Below are positions 1-21,300 of a stretch of DNA of 64,000 nt, one piece after another. The notes beneath the pieces are model-generated. The model was not told the origin of the DNA. It ran no database searches and worked only from the letters and a program-made list of their open reading frames with translations. The stretch is from Synchiropus splendidus (Eukaryota; Chordata; Actinopteri; Syngnathiformes; Callionymidae). The first letter of the stretch is position 1, and each line of letters opens with the position of its first letter. The stretch is from positions 18,630,501-18,694,500 of the forward strand of contig NC_071342.1 of NCBI RefSeq assembly GCF_027744825.2, written 5' to 3'. Position numbers and translations under genes: made by a program.

Positions 1-154
1 GAAACTCAAGAGTCGCCTGTGCGTCCGTTTGTGTGTCCACTAGTTTGATCAAAATCTGTACCATTGTGCCTCAAGAAACCTTCCTCCTCATGTCACCGGA
101 AGAAATTTGACAAGATCATGTGAAAATGGATCATTTTGAAACAAGTGAATGGAC

Positions 155-8276
<8,122 letters not shown>

Positions 8277-9066
8277 TTTGTTCTTGGACTGGACTATTTT
8301 CTCCCGAGAAGACCGAGAGAATTCCTCTATCCTCTTCTTCCTGTTGCTGCCGCCTCGATCCAGATTGGAGGTTTCATACAGCGACCCTTGTAACAGAAGA
8401 ATGATCGAGAGTAATAAAACTCCAGACACACGTATGACGCCGCACGACTTCACAGGCCGGTCGGCACCACTGTAAACAAGGGAAGCGTCCCTCCTCCTCC
8501 GCCTCCTCTCCTGCTCAGTTCAGCCTTGGACACGGTGGCACTTCACTCGCCAAGCACTACCTTGATCTTCCAGCAGGCGGCGCTGCAGCTCGACAGTTAC
8601 AACGTAGACAAAGCTCAATCTGTAATTCATCCCTCAATCGACATTATTCATGTTTTAATCTCCACAATATTGAGAGTCATTCTCAAATTCTGGAGCGCCC
8701 CCTCACCTTAATGTGGCCTTTTAAAATAGAAATTGAATCAGCAGTAAATGTGTCCAGGCTGCTCATTGAAACACTGTCTTTATATCAATGGAGTCTAAGA
8801 AACGGTGAGCTATTTCTGTTCCATTTATAAGCTCCATATTATACTCATGAAATGGGAAAATGTTTATCGCCACATAATTATTTTATCTTATATATTGTCT
8901 CAGTAATCTGCGAGGGCCATTAATGACACTTAAAATAATTCATACTTTCAGTTTACCAAAACTAAAATCCCTAAATCCGAAATGATAATAGTGATAATAG
9001 ACACTATGTAATGTTCCAACATGAGTTCAACATTTGGAGTTTATCATCACATGCGCACTAGAGAAC
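8277..9066. promoter_or_regulatory. FHIP2A 5' UTR and promoter region
   Basis: Upstream of the FHIP2A start codon. About 8280-8530 is moderately CpG-containing and pyrimidine-rich (CTCCTCC tracts near 8490), consistent with a TATA-less promoter. No TATA box was convincing. From about 8620 the sequence becomes AT-rich, with nothing recognisable until the LINE copy. The promoter call is inferred from position and composition only. Confidence 0.4.
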
Positions 9067-9740
9067 AATCCATCCATCCATCGCCGCCCGCTTATCCGTT
9101 GCCGGGTCGCGGGGGCAGCAGCTTCAGAGGTCACGCCAGACGCCCTTCTCCCGAGCGACATCCACCAGCTCCGACTGGGGGATCCCGAGACGCTCCCAGG
9201 CCAGTGTAGAGATATAATCTCTCCACCTGGTCCTGGGTCGACCCCTCGGTCTCCTCCCAGCTCCCAGAACACCTCCAAAGGGAGGCGTCCTGATGAGATG
9301 CCTGAACCACCTCAGCTGACTCCTCTCAATGTGGAGACCTTCTCACCCTATCTCTAAGGGAGACGCCTGCCACCCTTCGGAGAAAACCCATTTCAGCTGC
9401 TTGTATCCTGGACCTTGCTCACTCTGTCATGACCCAAATCTCATGACTGTAGGTGAGGGTCGGGATGAAGATTGATCGGTATATAGAGAGCTCTCTCTTA
9501 TGGACAACAGTGCGGCAAAGGGATTGCAACACCGCCCCTGTTGCCCCAATTCGCCGACCAATCTCCAAATCCCAAATCCCCTCACATGAGAACAACACCC
9601 CAAGATACTTCTCCACTTGAGGCAAGATCTCAGACCCAACCTAGAGAGAGCAATCCATGCGTTTCCGGTTGAGAACCATGGTCTCGGACTTAGAGGTGCT
9701 GATCCTGCGCCCAGCCGCTTCACACCCACACACAAATCAA
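9067..9740 (-). mobile_element. 5'-truncated LINE (RTE/Rex3-like), copy 1
   Basis: On the minus strand the element reads as the C-terminal part of a non-LTR reverse transcriptase, with frameshifts. Recognisable pieces include QVEKYLGVLF, EIGRRIGA and RSIFIPTLTYSHEIWVMTE. It finishes at the left end in a TGGATGGATGGAT-type 3' tail (plus-strand ATCCATCCATCC at 9068-9080). The layout matches fish LINEs that end in GATG-type repeats. The Rex3/RTE name is from memory and tentative. It is 5'-truncated and decayed, so it is not mobile by itself. A related copy lies at 31336-31942 in the same orientation. Confidence 0.75.
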
Positions 9741-10019
9741 CCAATATTGGAAAGCTAGTATTAATTCCCGATCATCCAGGCGCGTGAGTTCAATGGAAAC
9801 ACGCGCTAATGCAGATAAAGCTGAACCCCTGAGGTACACGGATGTGACTACAGTGTCAGATTATCCCCGCCTCGTCCGGACCGTCAGAAATCGCGCCAGT
9901 TTTAACATCAAATTCAACTCATCATAGAGCTTCAACCTCATTGTGATTCTGCTCTAAACGGTGATCCTTATGGACCGAATCGATTCGGTCGCATTTCCAA
10001 GTGGAGCCCAACTTGTAGG
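9741..10019. other. intergenic spacer
   Basis: Unique-looking sequence between the LINE copy and the CpG-rich block. It contains no convincing exon. Confidence 0.5.
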
Positions 10020-10330
10020 ATGCTGTGTTCCAGGACACGCCCTGTCGATGGACAGCGCTGGCAGCGCGGACCGCGCGCAGCCGCCCGTCCACCTCGCCGC
10101 CTGCCCGCTCCTCCACCGCTGATGCATGGAAAACTTGCAGGTCGGTCACTTCAGCCGTCCCGCAGATCACCAACCCGCTAGGCTGAGGAGCCCCTCCGCG
10201 TCCACTCACCGGGCATGTCCGCGAGAGGTGAGTGTCTCCCGCCGACGGGTCAAAGTCCGAATTCGCTCCGGGCTTGGACGCAGTCTGCAGCCGAGCGCAG
10301 CTCCTCTAAGTAGGTTAGACTGGTGCATCC
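10020..10330 (+). promoter_or_regulatory. CpG-rich block, candidate upstream ABLIM1 promoter / first exon
   Basis: A local rise in G+C and CpG (GCGCGG, CCGCGCGC, CGCCCGTCC) stands out from the AT-rich surroundings between FHIP2A and ABLIM1. At 10215-10227 an ATG opens a four-codon frame (Met-Ser-Ala-Arg plus one base) followed by a good donor GTGAGT. It ends in the phase needed by the first common ABLIM1 exon. That could be coincidence. The call is inference from composition and position. Confidence 0.4.
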
Positions 10331-12773
10331 AGCTGCTGCAGCCTCTCCGCTCTGCCCACCAACTTATTTTAGAGCTTTTATTTTTACACCAGCCTAAAAA
10401 TAGATCTTTGAAAACGTGCTTTTTTTCTGTCTGTGCTTAAATTCAGGAGTGTGGAGGGTCCAGGATTCTATGATAAAGATTTGAATTCTATAAAATAGCT
10501 GCTATCCAACACAAGGTCCAGGGGCCAAATCCGGCCTGCTGAGTCATTATATGTGGCCCACATGAACTTCAAACACCTTTTGGCTCAAAATGCTCCTTTA
10601 AAAATGTACCAACCGAACAACCAAGTGTTCACGCGTTGCGGTTGGACCCTATTTTTCTGGCAAGCAGAGGCAGACACATAAGTTATCACGCATCCTAGAA
10701 AGTCACAAGAATGTATCCAAATGGGAGGGAATTTGAAACATTTAAAACTCTGATTTCCTCTCAGGAACGGTTACATTTTGTTTAAAAGTCTAAGAAAATA
10801 AGAGGCTGAAGCCTTTTAAGCACCAGGCTCCAGGCATGCGTTTATCTTGTTTGAATAGACGTGTTACTGCATAAGTACTTTTTTTTCAGGAGGATCTGAT
10901 TTTATGCTCTGAAGTTACCGCAGTGTTTCATTCTGACCGTTGGAGAATGACAGATGTGTGCATATCAAGGTGGCGTTGAGCCCCTCACCTCAGTAATGTG
11001 GACCTCTGTATCAATTCTCTGGGCTGCTGGCTGTGATCGATGGAGCTCAGGTCTGCAGCCTGACTGGCCCCTCTGTGGTACATAGATCTGATGAGCCTGT
11101 TTAAGCTCATGCAAGCAGCCAATCATTATTCATGAGAAGCACGTATCATGGTCATAGTTGGCAGGCCATTATCTCTGCGTTGGTTTCAGCAGTGTAATAC
11201 TCCACATGTCAAGGTAGCTGAAACACAGTGTTTTTTCCTCACAAATTTACCTGGGAGCAGCCACATATAATCTGCCACAGCTGTCGTTGAGTCATCTGGA
11301 TTTTCAAAAGGAAATAATACTCTAAATCTGAGATCATTGCTTTAAGTTGGAGACAAGGTCCTCTATCGGGTGAGGGAGATCAGCTTTTGTGATTCTTGGA
11401 TGGTGATCAAGATATTTATCATCAAAAAGTCCAACCAGCAGCAGAACCAGGTGCAAGTCATATTATCAAATTTACTAAAGAAAAAAAAAAAAAAATACAC
11501 AACTGTTGAGAAAATTGGAAAAACTGAATAAAATTCTGAATGAAATAAATATAATAAAACCATGTCGAAATATTGTAAAATAAAAATAATGTATTTTATT
11601 TAAACCCCAAAGAGGATATGATTAAACTGTAAATGAAAATATTCCCATAAAATTCAAATTCAAAACTGCGGAATAGGTGCTTTCATGAACAGTTTTTACT
11701 GTTGGGGGGCGGCATCACTTTAGCTACCCTTTTTTTCTTTTCCAGAACTTCTCCATAGTTGGTAGCTTTCACAGATTTGCTGCTGTCAAGTCAATTCAGT
11801 GACACACTACTGCCACCATATATGGCTCATGTATTAAAACTCACGGCTCAAAGGTGTAAAACAAAAGAACTTTCAGTGGTCACGGCTCAGCCATGGGCCC
11901 ACTATGGTTAAGAATCCTAGACTCTAGGAGACCCTCTAAGTACTTCTACTTTGAGGCTGGTGGCCTGATCCACAAGGGTAGAACAAGGGGACCGCAGAGC
12001 TGAAGTGATGTGTTTAGATGAGAGACGACCAGGATGGTGTCTGAAACGCTCACCATCAGCAGAACTAAAAAAGCAAATGCAGACCCCTGATAACGTCAAA
12101 TAGCCGTCACATTACGATCTTCCACCGGCTCCTTTTCCTCTACATACCAATGCAGCGGGAAACAGAGAAAACATGGCTGGAGACAGTTATCAGTTGAGCC
12201 ACTATTGTGCTCTGGTCTGTCACTGTAGTCCATGTTGGCTGCTCATGGCTGAGAGCTTTTGCCTTGGCAGCCTTTCACTTCCATTAGTGAGCCCACCTCC
12301 TTGTCCAGGAATGCGGTCCTGTCAGGGTCATCAGAGCTGCTCTATATCCTGTTGGAAGACTGTCTAACAATGCCTTCAGACACCTGAAGTCTCTGCCTTT
12401 AAGTGATAAAATGGACGCTACATTATTCTCTACTTCATCAGTCTGGTGTCTTGCGGCCCCGCCCGTTCCCCAGCCTCATCCTGCTCTCTGTACCTGTTAC
12501 GGTCGGAGCGGCACGATCAATAGTAGTCTGAGAGAGGACGCTGCAGTTACCAAGTCTGATGCGGCTTCTTTTTTTTCCTCTCAGGGAGAGGGCTGCTCCA
12601 CCAACAGCATGACCCTCTGCATCAGCGTTTTCCCCTCTTTGTGTGGGTGTGTGTGTGTTGTACAGTCGGGCTCCAGTGCGCGCGCATGTGCCCGGGCCAG
12701 AGGCTGAATAATTGATGGGCAGGGGAAGAAAGCAGTGCCGGACGGGACAGTGTGTGTGTAGGAGTGTGTAGAG
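10331..12773. other. non-coding upstream region of ABLIM1
   Basis: No exon recognised. A piece near 10500-10560 (GGGGCCAAATCCGGCC ... TGTGGCCCACATG) resembles the ends of common hAT-derived repeats but lacks a matching partner end. AT-rich sequence fills 11450-11660. From about 12470 the DNA becomes GC- and GT-rich, leading into the first exon at 12774; this last part (about 12640-12773) is probably its 5' UTR. Confidence 0.4.
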
Positions 12774-12864
12774 ATGGGGGAGAGCAGCCGAGTGGAGCGG
12801 GAGCCCGGCTACGATGGGCTCTGCAACTACGCCCAGAAAATCACCTCCTGCTTTGGTCTGGATG
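12774..12864 (+). CDS. ablim1: ABLIM1 alternative first coding exon A
   Basis: An ATG in a GC-rich context opens 30 codons (MGESSRVEREPGYDGL...CFGLD) plus one base, followed by the donor GTAAGA. The single leftover base is the phase required by the first common exon at 31043, giving Val-Ala-His at the junction. I do not recall this N-terminus in human ABLIM1. The reading as an alternative promoter exon is inference from start, donor and phase. Confidence 0.6.
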
Positions 12865-15800
12865 GTAAGAGCAAGAGAAAATGTGATGCGTACTTGTCTC
12901 TCTTTGTGTGGTTGGGAGGTGGCGCAGAAGCTATTAAATTATTTGGATGCATGAGGGGGACGGCTGACTGGGTTTCTGCGCCAGCCGATGTGTGTGTGAG
13001 CAGTTGTGTCACCACAAAGTATGATGACGACGGGAGCCTCACTGCAGCACAGTAGCATGTCCTCAACTACACCCCGGACCATGTGTCTGACTTCGGGGTA
13101 CTCCTCTTGCTAATTTCACTATCGCCCTCTGGACTCCGTTCCTCCGCTCTTAACAAATCTCTTTGAATTCGTTTTTCTTGTTGGGTTTAAGTGAACGGAT
13201 TTTGGAAAGTAGCCTCCCTTGAGAAGTCTGCTCTGTTTGTCACTCTACTTCATTCCCTGATGCCTCTCCTGGACCGCATCAGTTCCATGGATATCGAGCT
13301 CTGATCTATTTATTTGGCTCAACAAATCCCATTATATCTGCTCTGTTGTCCCCAACCAGTCTGGGTGAGAGTGTATGTGTTAAACATACCAGAGCTTAGA
13401 AGTGTTATCTTGTTTATCACGAAGCCTTAGCACTCCATCAGTCATTCTGACTCCCACCAACAGGAATGTGCTCTGGCAAACCTGCTGCTGTTCTCGTCTC
13501 TTTTCCACTTTTACTTCTATGTGTAAAATAATAGTTCATGGCTCTACATTGTCTTTAGATCATTGTTGTTTTCTACTTAAGTTGTAGCTCCCGCATGAAG
13601 TTCTGGCATATGATTGGTTGATAGTTGTATCTTAGGCACCGCCCCCCGTAACTTACTGAAGAAGCTGTAGCATTAGCATTGACACAGAAGTCACTTTGGC
13701 CCTTATGTTGTTGGTCCCATCTTGGACTACTGCGAGGGAACAGAACCCTCCTTGATCACAGTGGTGGAGGGGTTTGAAGTAGATGTTGTGTGGCAGGGTC
13801 TCCTCAAACAAACATTCAAAAAGCTCTGGAGGCCAAGTTAGTGGGGCCAGATGGTTTTGACTCGTGGTGAGGACAGACAGAGGTGGGACCAAGAATGTCA
13901 GCGATTAGAGGAACAACCGCTGAGGTTCGTGGATCTGGTAACCTGTAGAGGATAGCTGTGACTAGGGAAGATGATTTCCTGAGATCAGAAAATGGTATTG
14001 ACCAGAATTTCCCTACTCATGAAAATACATGGGTTTTAGCTGAACTGGTGTGTGTGTCGTAGATACATGTCTTACTGGCTTCATTTGGCTCTAACCCTGT
14101 TGTGAAGCTGAGGAAAGTGAATAATAGTGAGAGTTCTTTGTTTACCCTGTAGCCATTAGCCAGGCTTTGTGTAGATCTGAGTTCCGCCTTATACTGCTTC
14201 CCCTTGTTAAAAAAAAAGCGTTTTAAGTAGGGGTGGGATTCTATAAAAAAAATGAATCTAGTTAGTTAGTTAATGAATCTCAATTAATCGCAGTTTAATT
14301 GTATAAGAATATTTGCCACAAGAAGCCACATTTTTCAATTTGAATGGGTTTGGTATATTACTGAATCAAATGCAAATATTTTGCAACAGTTTGACAATGG
14401 TGGCTATATTCAAGTTTTTATATCACCTTATTTGAACTACAGCTCTTTTAATGTCCTGAAAATATTTGTATAAGAATTTCAAGTCCATTCAGAGTAGTGG
14501 AAACCCTGGTCATTGTGTAGTGAAAAACATCCCTGAACCAAAGCAAACAGATGCTACTGTTTGCTTTGGTTCAGGGATTCCTCCATGTTTGTTGTTGTTG
14601 TTATCATCCTAGCTGCCACGTGTCTTGTGCATCAGTGTGATCAGTGGACCAGGAGCTCCTGCACTTACAAAGGTTCCCTGTTGTCTGCAGAGCAAACTGT
14701 TCAATTAAATTAAATTAAATTAATATTTTTTAATCGCCATTAACTCCACTAGTTATAAGCAGTTGTTATACATAGGAGTTTCATTCTAGTTTAGACAGTT
14801 TTTGTTTTTGAGGATTCAGTTCCTTATCATTTTTTTTTTTAATTTCATCCACCACAGTCAGTTATGGAGAAGTTTTGAACGGGTTTTAAACAAATGAATG
14901 AGAGGGCATTAATGAGTGACCAACCCTTTATGTGTTTCCATAACCTCAAGCCACAGATGCGGAGCTGCCTGTGGTTTTCCACTCGAGCGCTGATGCATTG
15001 ACTGTATGTTTTAGCGTGACGGCCGATGATGATGATGAACGGTGGGGTCGGTGCTGCTGGGATGACTTTGCTGGCGTCTGTCCTTGCAGAGGCCTGGCAC
15101 GGCGCCCAGACCTGATCTGTCCCGCGCACAGATCCACGCCAGCGCATAGTAGTCGACAATGAATTAGCCTGAGCACGTCTGGACGCACCAACCGGAGTAT
15201 TGTTCATGACGGTTTGTAGTAGTGATGGCGGAGTGTTTGATCGGTATCAACTCGCGAGCGCGACAACGGGGCCAACCTGATGTGTAACTACCTAACCCCA
15301 CCCCGAAGATAATCATAGGCTGAACGTCAGCTGTAAGCTGCTTAAGGCACCAGGCTGGGTGGACTGAAGACACTCATAGTGTAAGCTCCTTTCCCAAAGT
15401 CTCACTATTTCTACACCTGCTTTCTGCTGTTTGGCGTCTCAGCATGGACAGCACGGCTTCTTTCCTCGGCACATCCGATGCGACAGTCGGAGGACAACCC
15501 TGATCCTGTCCTGTCGTCGCCTCCGCTGCCGTGCTTCTGCAATGACCTGCTGCCTCTGGCCAGATCCGTCCACCTTGCGGTCGCCAGGTGCCTTCGCCGA
15601 CTCTTGATGAGCGACTCCTGGATTGTGTACTGGATTTGATTCGGATCCCTGGACCCTGGCTGACGTGTACCTGCAGTGCTTCACCCTCCTCTGCGGGACG
15701 GTTGAAGGGGAGCCGGAGGCTATGCCCACTCTTCCCAGTCTAAACAGCTTGGGAAAGCTGTGCAGCTCCAGCCACAGCCAAAATGTGGACCGGGTCCGGC

Positions 15801-18363
15801 TCAAGCGCAAGAGCTCGGTCAAGCGAATGTCTATCATTGAGGATGGACAGGTCGCCGAGGTGCTGTATCTCATTCCCAAACAGTACATGGAGCAGTTGCC
15901 CTACCTCAACCCGAATGACTATTACCTCAGTGAGCGGCTTCACGATATTCCCACAGGTAGGACTGGGAGCAGAGCCACCCTTTTCTCCCCTTTGTGCTGC
16001 ATCGGTTAGTCAGTCAGTGGGTGACTATTTTGCTTTGCTTCATGTCAATAACTTGCTCTTTTGGTGTTACGTGTGGTTTTGGTTTTTGAATGTGACCTGC
16101 TCAAGGACTCCAGCGCGAGCGTCGCCTTTGAAAAAGAAATTAAATTAAAGCGCAGTTGGTGCTGCCGTTATATAAGATGACCCTCTAATGCCAGGGCGAG
16201 CCCGCGGGGCGACGTGCCAATGACCAGCACATGACCAAGCGACATGCTGGCTTACATCAGGATTACTACATGGGCGCGGACACAAATCAGTATTCTCTGA
16301 CTGTTTGCCAAACACCCAACCAAAGCCACCACCGGCCCCATGGACATCAGAGGCCTCTGCTGTTTCTGACGTGAAATTTAAAAGTCATATTTGTTGAATT
16401 GTGAATGGCCTCTCTTGGGTCAACGCTTGCGTCAGTGAAGTGAATAGTGAATTAAAATCTCAACTGTTGCCCAAAAAAGTCGGTTCTCTTCTCACTAAAT
16501 GTGCATAAAAAATGCTTTCTATCGAATGATGCAGATGTATCGAGCCATTCAGAGTTTGTAAACAGAGATAATGTGTGAGTGTGAGCTTTCTGGCAAGGGA
16601 AGAATGCAGGAGTGCAGTTGTTTTTGAGAGAGTTATCAACAAAACTCAAGAAAATAGCATAACGTTTACGTAGCTGGAGCTGAGGGCCACGTTCGTTGAC
16701 AAGGTGCATGCGCAGATTTTTGGTGATGTCGCCTGTAAATGGGTCTATTGGCAGGTGTTTCTTGTAACATGTCGCTTTAAGATAGCCTGTAATTGGATTT
16801 TAGACCATGAATTAATCCCAAACTGCATGAGGTAGTGACCACAACAGAGCAACAGAGTGAGGAAATATTAGATCAGAGGTTCAAGTCAGCAGGGAGTCAC
16901 TGTATTTGCTCTGATCAGAGCTTGTTTTTGCACAGTCATTGTGTGGTAACATGCATTTTTACTCCGATTTCAACGATTAAACTCCATTTTAAATTAATCA
17001 CGGACATTTTGTAAGATTTATTTATGTAAACTTGTCGTGGCAACGTGAGGAAAGATGGCATTTTAAAGGGTAAAAATCAGTCAAATGGTGGAGAGGTGGC
17101 TTGTAGTTCTGAAAGTGACCGTTAGGGGGCGTTGTTGCCACGGTTGATAATCTGAAGCCTGGATCAACGAAGGGGGCAAAATGAAGCTAATCCTCTTGAC
17201 TGGCTGCTGATTAAATAAATGGATGTGAGTTTAGGTTAGTGAATGTTCTGAATGATGAGAGTGACATCAGGAATGTGGAGGTGGTCATGATACATGGTGA
17301 GGACCGTGCTGTCTGTAATAGGATTGTAGAGGACGCACTAAATATATTCATACAAGTCTCATGCGAGAGACGTGTGACCTCTGACCTGATGTGGACCGCG
17401 TCACTGGACAGAACCTTAGTGGGTCATTTGTTAGCCTGAGGTGATGCAGACCACACAGTGGACTGGACTTACTGTAAAGCTTCATCATCAGGTTCTGAAA
17501 TGCATCTCCGTTATGCTGTGTGTGATGGTGTCAGGTGAGAGTCAGGGAAGATGGTGATGACATACTGTAATGCTTGTGTGCAAAACTTCTAAAACGCCTG
17601 AGGTGAAGGAAATATTTGATTCATTTCAAGCTTTGGCCGGCCACATAAGAAGAAGTTTGACTCTCTCTCTTGTGCCGTACAGGCACAGAATAGGTGGGAA
17701 TATTTAGTAATGCTGAACTGTATTAAGACTCATAATATTGTATGATAAATAAAACACAGTTTAAGTGAAATAAAATCAATTACCACGTTATTGTAACTGA
17801 TATACGTTAGAGGCAGAAACCATATCATTTTAATATATCACTGTGATTGAGGTTATTACTGCGTAACAGTAATAATTTATATGCAAGGCGTTCTAGAAAT
17901 AAGTGAATGAATAATGTAAATTAGAGCTGTTCTTCAGTGTGACTGAAAAATTAAAACAATGGTAGCGTACAGAGACAGAATTTACCGTCATATTTGGTAT
18001 TATCTTGTTTTAAGATTTGATCTTCATTTTGGCAAAATCCAAATATTATTTCCCCCTCAAATTTCTTCCACTTTTTAAAAAAATAATTTTATTTACATTT
18101 TAATTTCACTTTCAATCCATTGTATTTTTCTTATTGAAAAACAGAAAGAAAGGCTGCACTGTTGGTATAGTGTCATGGGTTGTTGCAGAAGCAAAAGAGC
18201 TGTGTCAGTGTGAGGAATCGAACCAGCACGCTGTTCAAAGATGTATTACCCTGTTAGTGACCACAGTCATGAATACAAAAAAAAACAACAACTCTGCGAG
18301 GATATAGGAACGACTTCAAACGTGAGTTTGGCAGAGTGAGATTTGGGATTAGAGGTTTTGGTC

Positions 18364-18396
<33 letters not shown>

Positions 18397-21300
18397 ACCT
18401 GGTTGCTGCAGTGAGGAGGCGGCTGACACAACAGAGTGACTGAGCGAGGGAGGAGGAGTGAACAGAGGAGGAGGAGGAGGAGAGGGATGGGAGGAAAATA
18501 GGCAGTCGGGAGGCAAACCCCACGCTGTAGCAGTGTTTTCAGGGGGAGCGCTACACCTCCCCCTCTCCCTCTCTCTCTCTCTCTTGCTCTCTCTCCATCT
18601 GGGGTCCCTCCTCAGACTTTGAAAAGGAACTAGTCGCTGCCGTGGTGGGAGATACTCAGAGGCTCTTCGGCTGTGGATTTACCTGGATTCCAATGGTCAT
18701 GGTCAAAGAAAAAGGTATTGCAGTCGCCGGGTTGTGCGGTGTGTGCATGTCAGTCTGGATCAGTGGTGCGTCTCGGTGTCTGCAGTGTGTGTGGATCATA
18801 TGCAGAGCTCACTTCTTCTGCCTCGACTTGAGTCATGACGCCGTCATCTTCTCATCATGTCAGAGACGTCATCTGTGGAGAACTTGAATGGTCCACTCGG
18901 CTGTGACATGGAATGTTCCAGACATAAGCTTGAGTTTTAAACCTGGTGAATGGGTGGGAAAGTGGAGCACTTTATAGATACACTGCGCACAGATATGGAC
19001 CTCTCTCTCTCTCTCTCTTGACTCTATCCATCGCTTGCGCTGTCTGCAGCCGTTGCCGTGGCGACCATCTAAAAGGTACACTCCATTGTTGTCAGCTGTG
19101 GCCTCATTCATGGGGCTATAGATGGCCGTTTCCACCTATAAAGCGCTGGTCAGCCGCCGGTGTGGGAGACTGGAGTGTTGCAGTGACATTTGCAGCAGTT
19201 TTCGGGGGCTGTGTGGTTGTGTGTCGCATGACTCATAGCAACAGAGACAGGGTGACTGAGGAAGACACAACTGTTTGGAGACTGTTGAATAATCTGGGAG
19301 GTGTAAGAGGAAAATAGAAAGTGCTTTAATTAGATCGCCTAGTCAGCACAAATTGTATCTCAGTTACAGACGTGATTATATTACAAGCTGTGATGTTGGT
19401 CCAAAGGAATTAGATGATCGAGAAGGTGTCATGTGCTGCTTCGCTAACATGCTGTCCATCACATTTTACTTTGCTATTCAGTGTTTATTCATCTAATTTA
19501 ATCTTAAACTTTGTTAAAAAACGCTTTTCATTAATGTCTGCTCCATTAACTTTACACAAATAAATGGGAAGATCAAAGTAAATAGTAACACAGTGAACAG
19601 GGCACCACACCCTGAATAAAATAACCTAAAGAAATACTGTCAAATCGAGCTGAAAATTGAGCTCAAGACGATCCTCAGTCTGGTTCAAATGTTTAATCTT
19701 CAAATTTACATTATATTTATTCCCATTATTTTGTAGAATTTTTGCCTAAAAAGGTAGGGTGGTTAGCAGCTGCACGTAAAGCAGCAGAGATGAGAAGAAA
19801 GAGCTGAGCCAAAGGACGAAGCTCTTCATATTGATTTTTGCTCTCAGCTGTGGCTTTACGGCGCTTTTAAGTGGTGACTGAAACAGTAACAGAAGCAATA
19901 GGCCAAGCGTTTTCTGCTCAGGTTGGCTGGACTCTTTTGCAATAGGGTGAGAAGCTCAGCGGGAGAGACTCCATATAGAACTGCTGCTCCTCTGCATCAA
20001 GAGAAGGTGGCTCAGTCGTGTCAGAAAGTCCCAACTGATGTGCTCTGGACAACTGGGAGGAAGCCCTGGGGCAGATTCTGCTGTGATCTGGGAACAGATG
20101 TTAACTCAGAGGAGCTGGAGGAGATTTCAGTGACAGGGAAGTCTGGACGTACAGTATACGTAGAAGTAAATGGATGGATCTGCAGGTAAAAGTAGCGAAC
20201 CAAAAGCATTTTTTGTTTTTTTTTTGCTCTGGGCACTGAGGTGAGAGCTAAAAATGAACAGCTCGAGATGAATTCTCCGCTTATTCCGAGCAACTTTGAC
20301 TGATATTTCCAGTCTCATTTTCTTCAGGGAACATGTCATGCTCCTATCTTGTGAGGACAGTTTGCGTGGGAGTCCGTCCGTCACCTAAAGCAAACAACAT
20401 GTTTATAGAATTTCCCGACAGTCAGGGGAGGACATGTGTACGACCGTGACATCACACTGGTGGGCGAGGCAGCCGTCCACCGAGCTCTCTTGATGTCGGG
20501 ACTCCACAGGCCACAAGTAAAGTCCCTCGCCATCGACTCCCAGTGTTGGCAGAACACCCGTAACCTCTGGAAGCCACATGTTCTCATCCCACAGCGACTC
20601 AAAATTAGGACTTTGGCAGCGGCAGCAGTCTGTGGTTGAGAGCAGAAGGCCGCAGGAATATTTTTGCTACGTCCAACAGAAAAGAACGCTCCGTTGCTGG
20701 GCTCCAGGGAGCTCATCATGCTACCTGTCTGAGACCAGGTGGGCTGCACAGCGTCACGCAGCTGACCAGATTTAATCACCCTCAGAATGATGAATTACAA
20801 AAGAAAGATGCCGATGTAAGCGCATTCTCCACATGCAGCGCTTGCTCCATTTTCAAGGCCTTGAACTAGTTTATTTATGGCGCCCATGTACACCCACGTC
20901 ACCCTCATCCTTCTTTATTTACTCCTTCCTAAACCTTGAACCACAAAAGCTCTAAAAGAGCTCACAGTTTTATGATCGTTTACCGCCCTTGATAAATAAT
21001 CCCCCTTATTTGTCCGCACATATCTGGATTAAGTGTTAGCCATAGCTGCCTTTTTATAATATACCAGCCGCCAGATGGAAACAACCTTGCCAAAATAGAT
21101 CTGCTTTTATATCACAGGTTGATATTGTGTGAAGAAGTAGAGGGAAATCTTATATTTCAACTTGAACGTTTTGAACATAATGATAGTAGGTTCCGTTCCA
21201 CATGATGTTGTTAGGCAGATTTTGGGAAAAGTAGTCAGAAAACGTAGTGTTAATCCTAGATGTATCACACACTTGTCAGTCAGAAATCGGTCTTCAAGTT

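Noticed and set aside
9922..10209. 95-codon minus-strand frame in the CpG block
   Set aside because: GC-rich DNA gives long chance frames. No recognisable protein and no splice context.
20381..20779. 132-codon minus-strand frame in the long ABLIM1 intron
   Set aside because: Composition and sequence look random. No similarity and no flanking exon signals.
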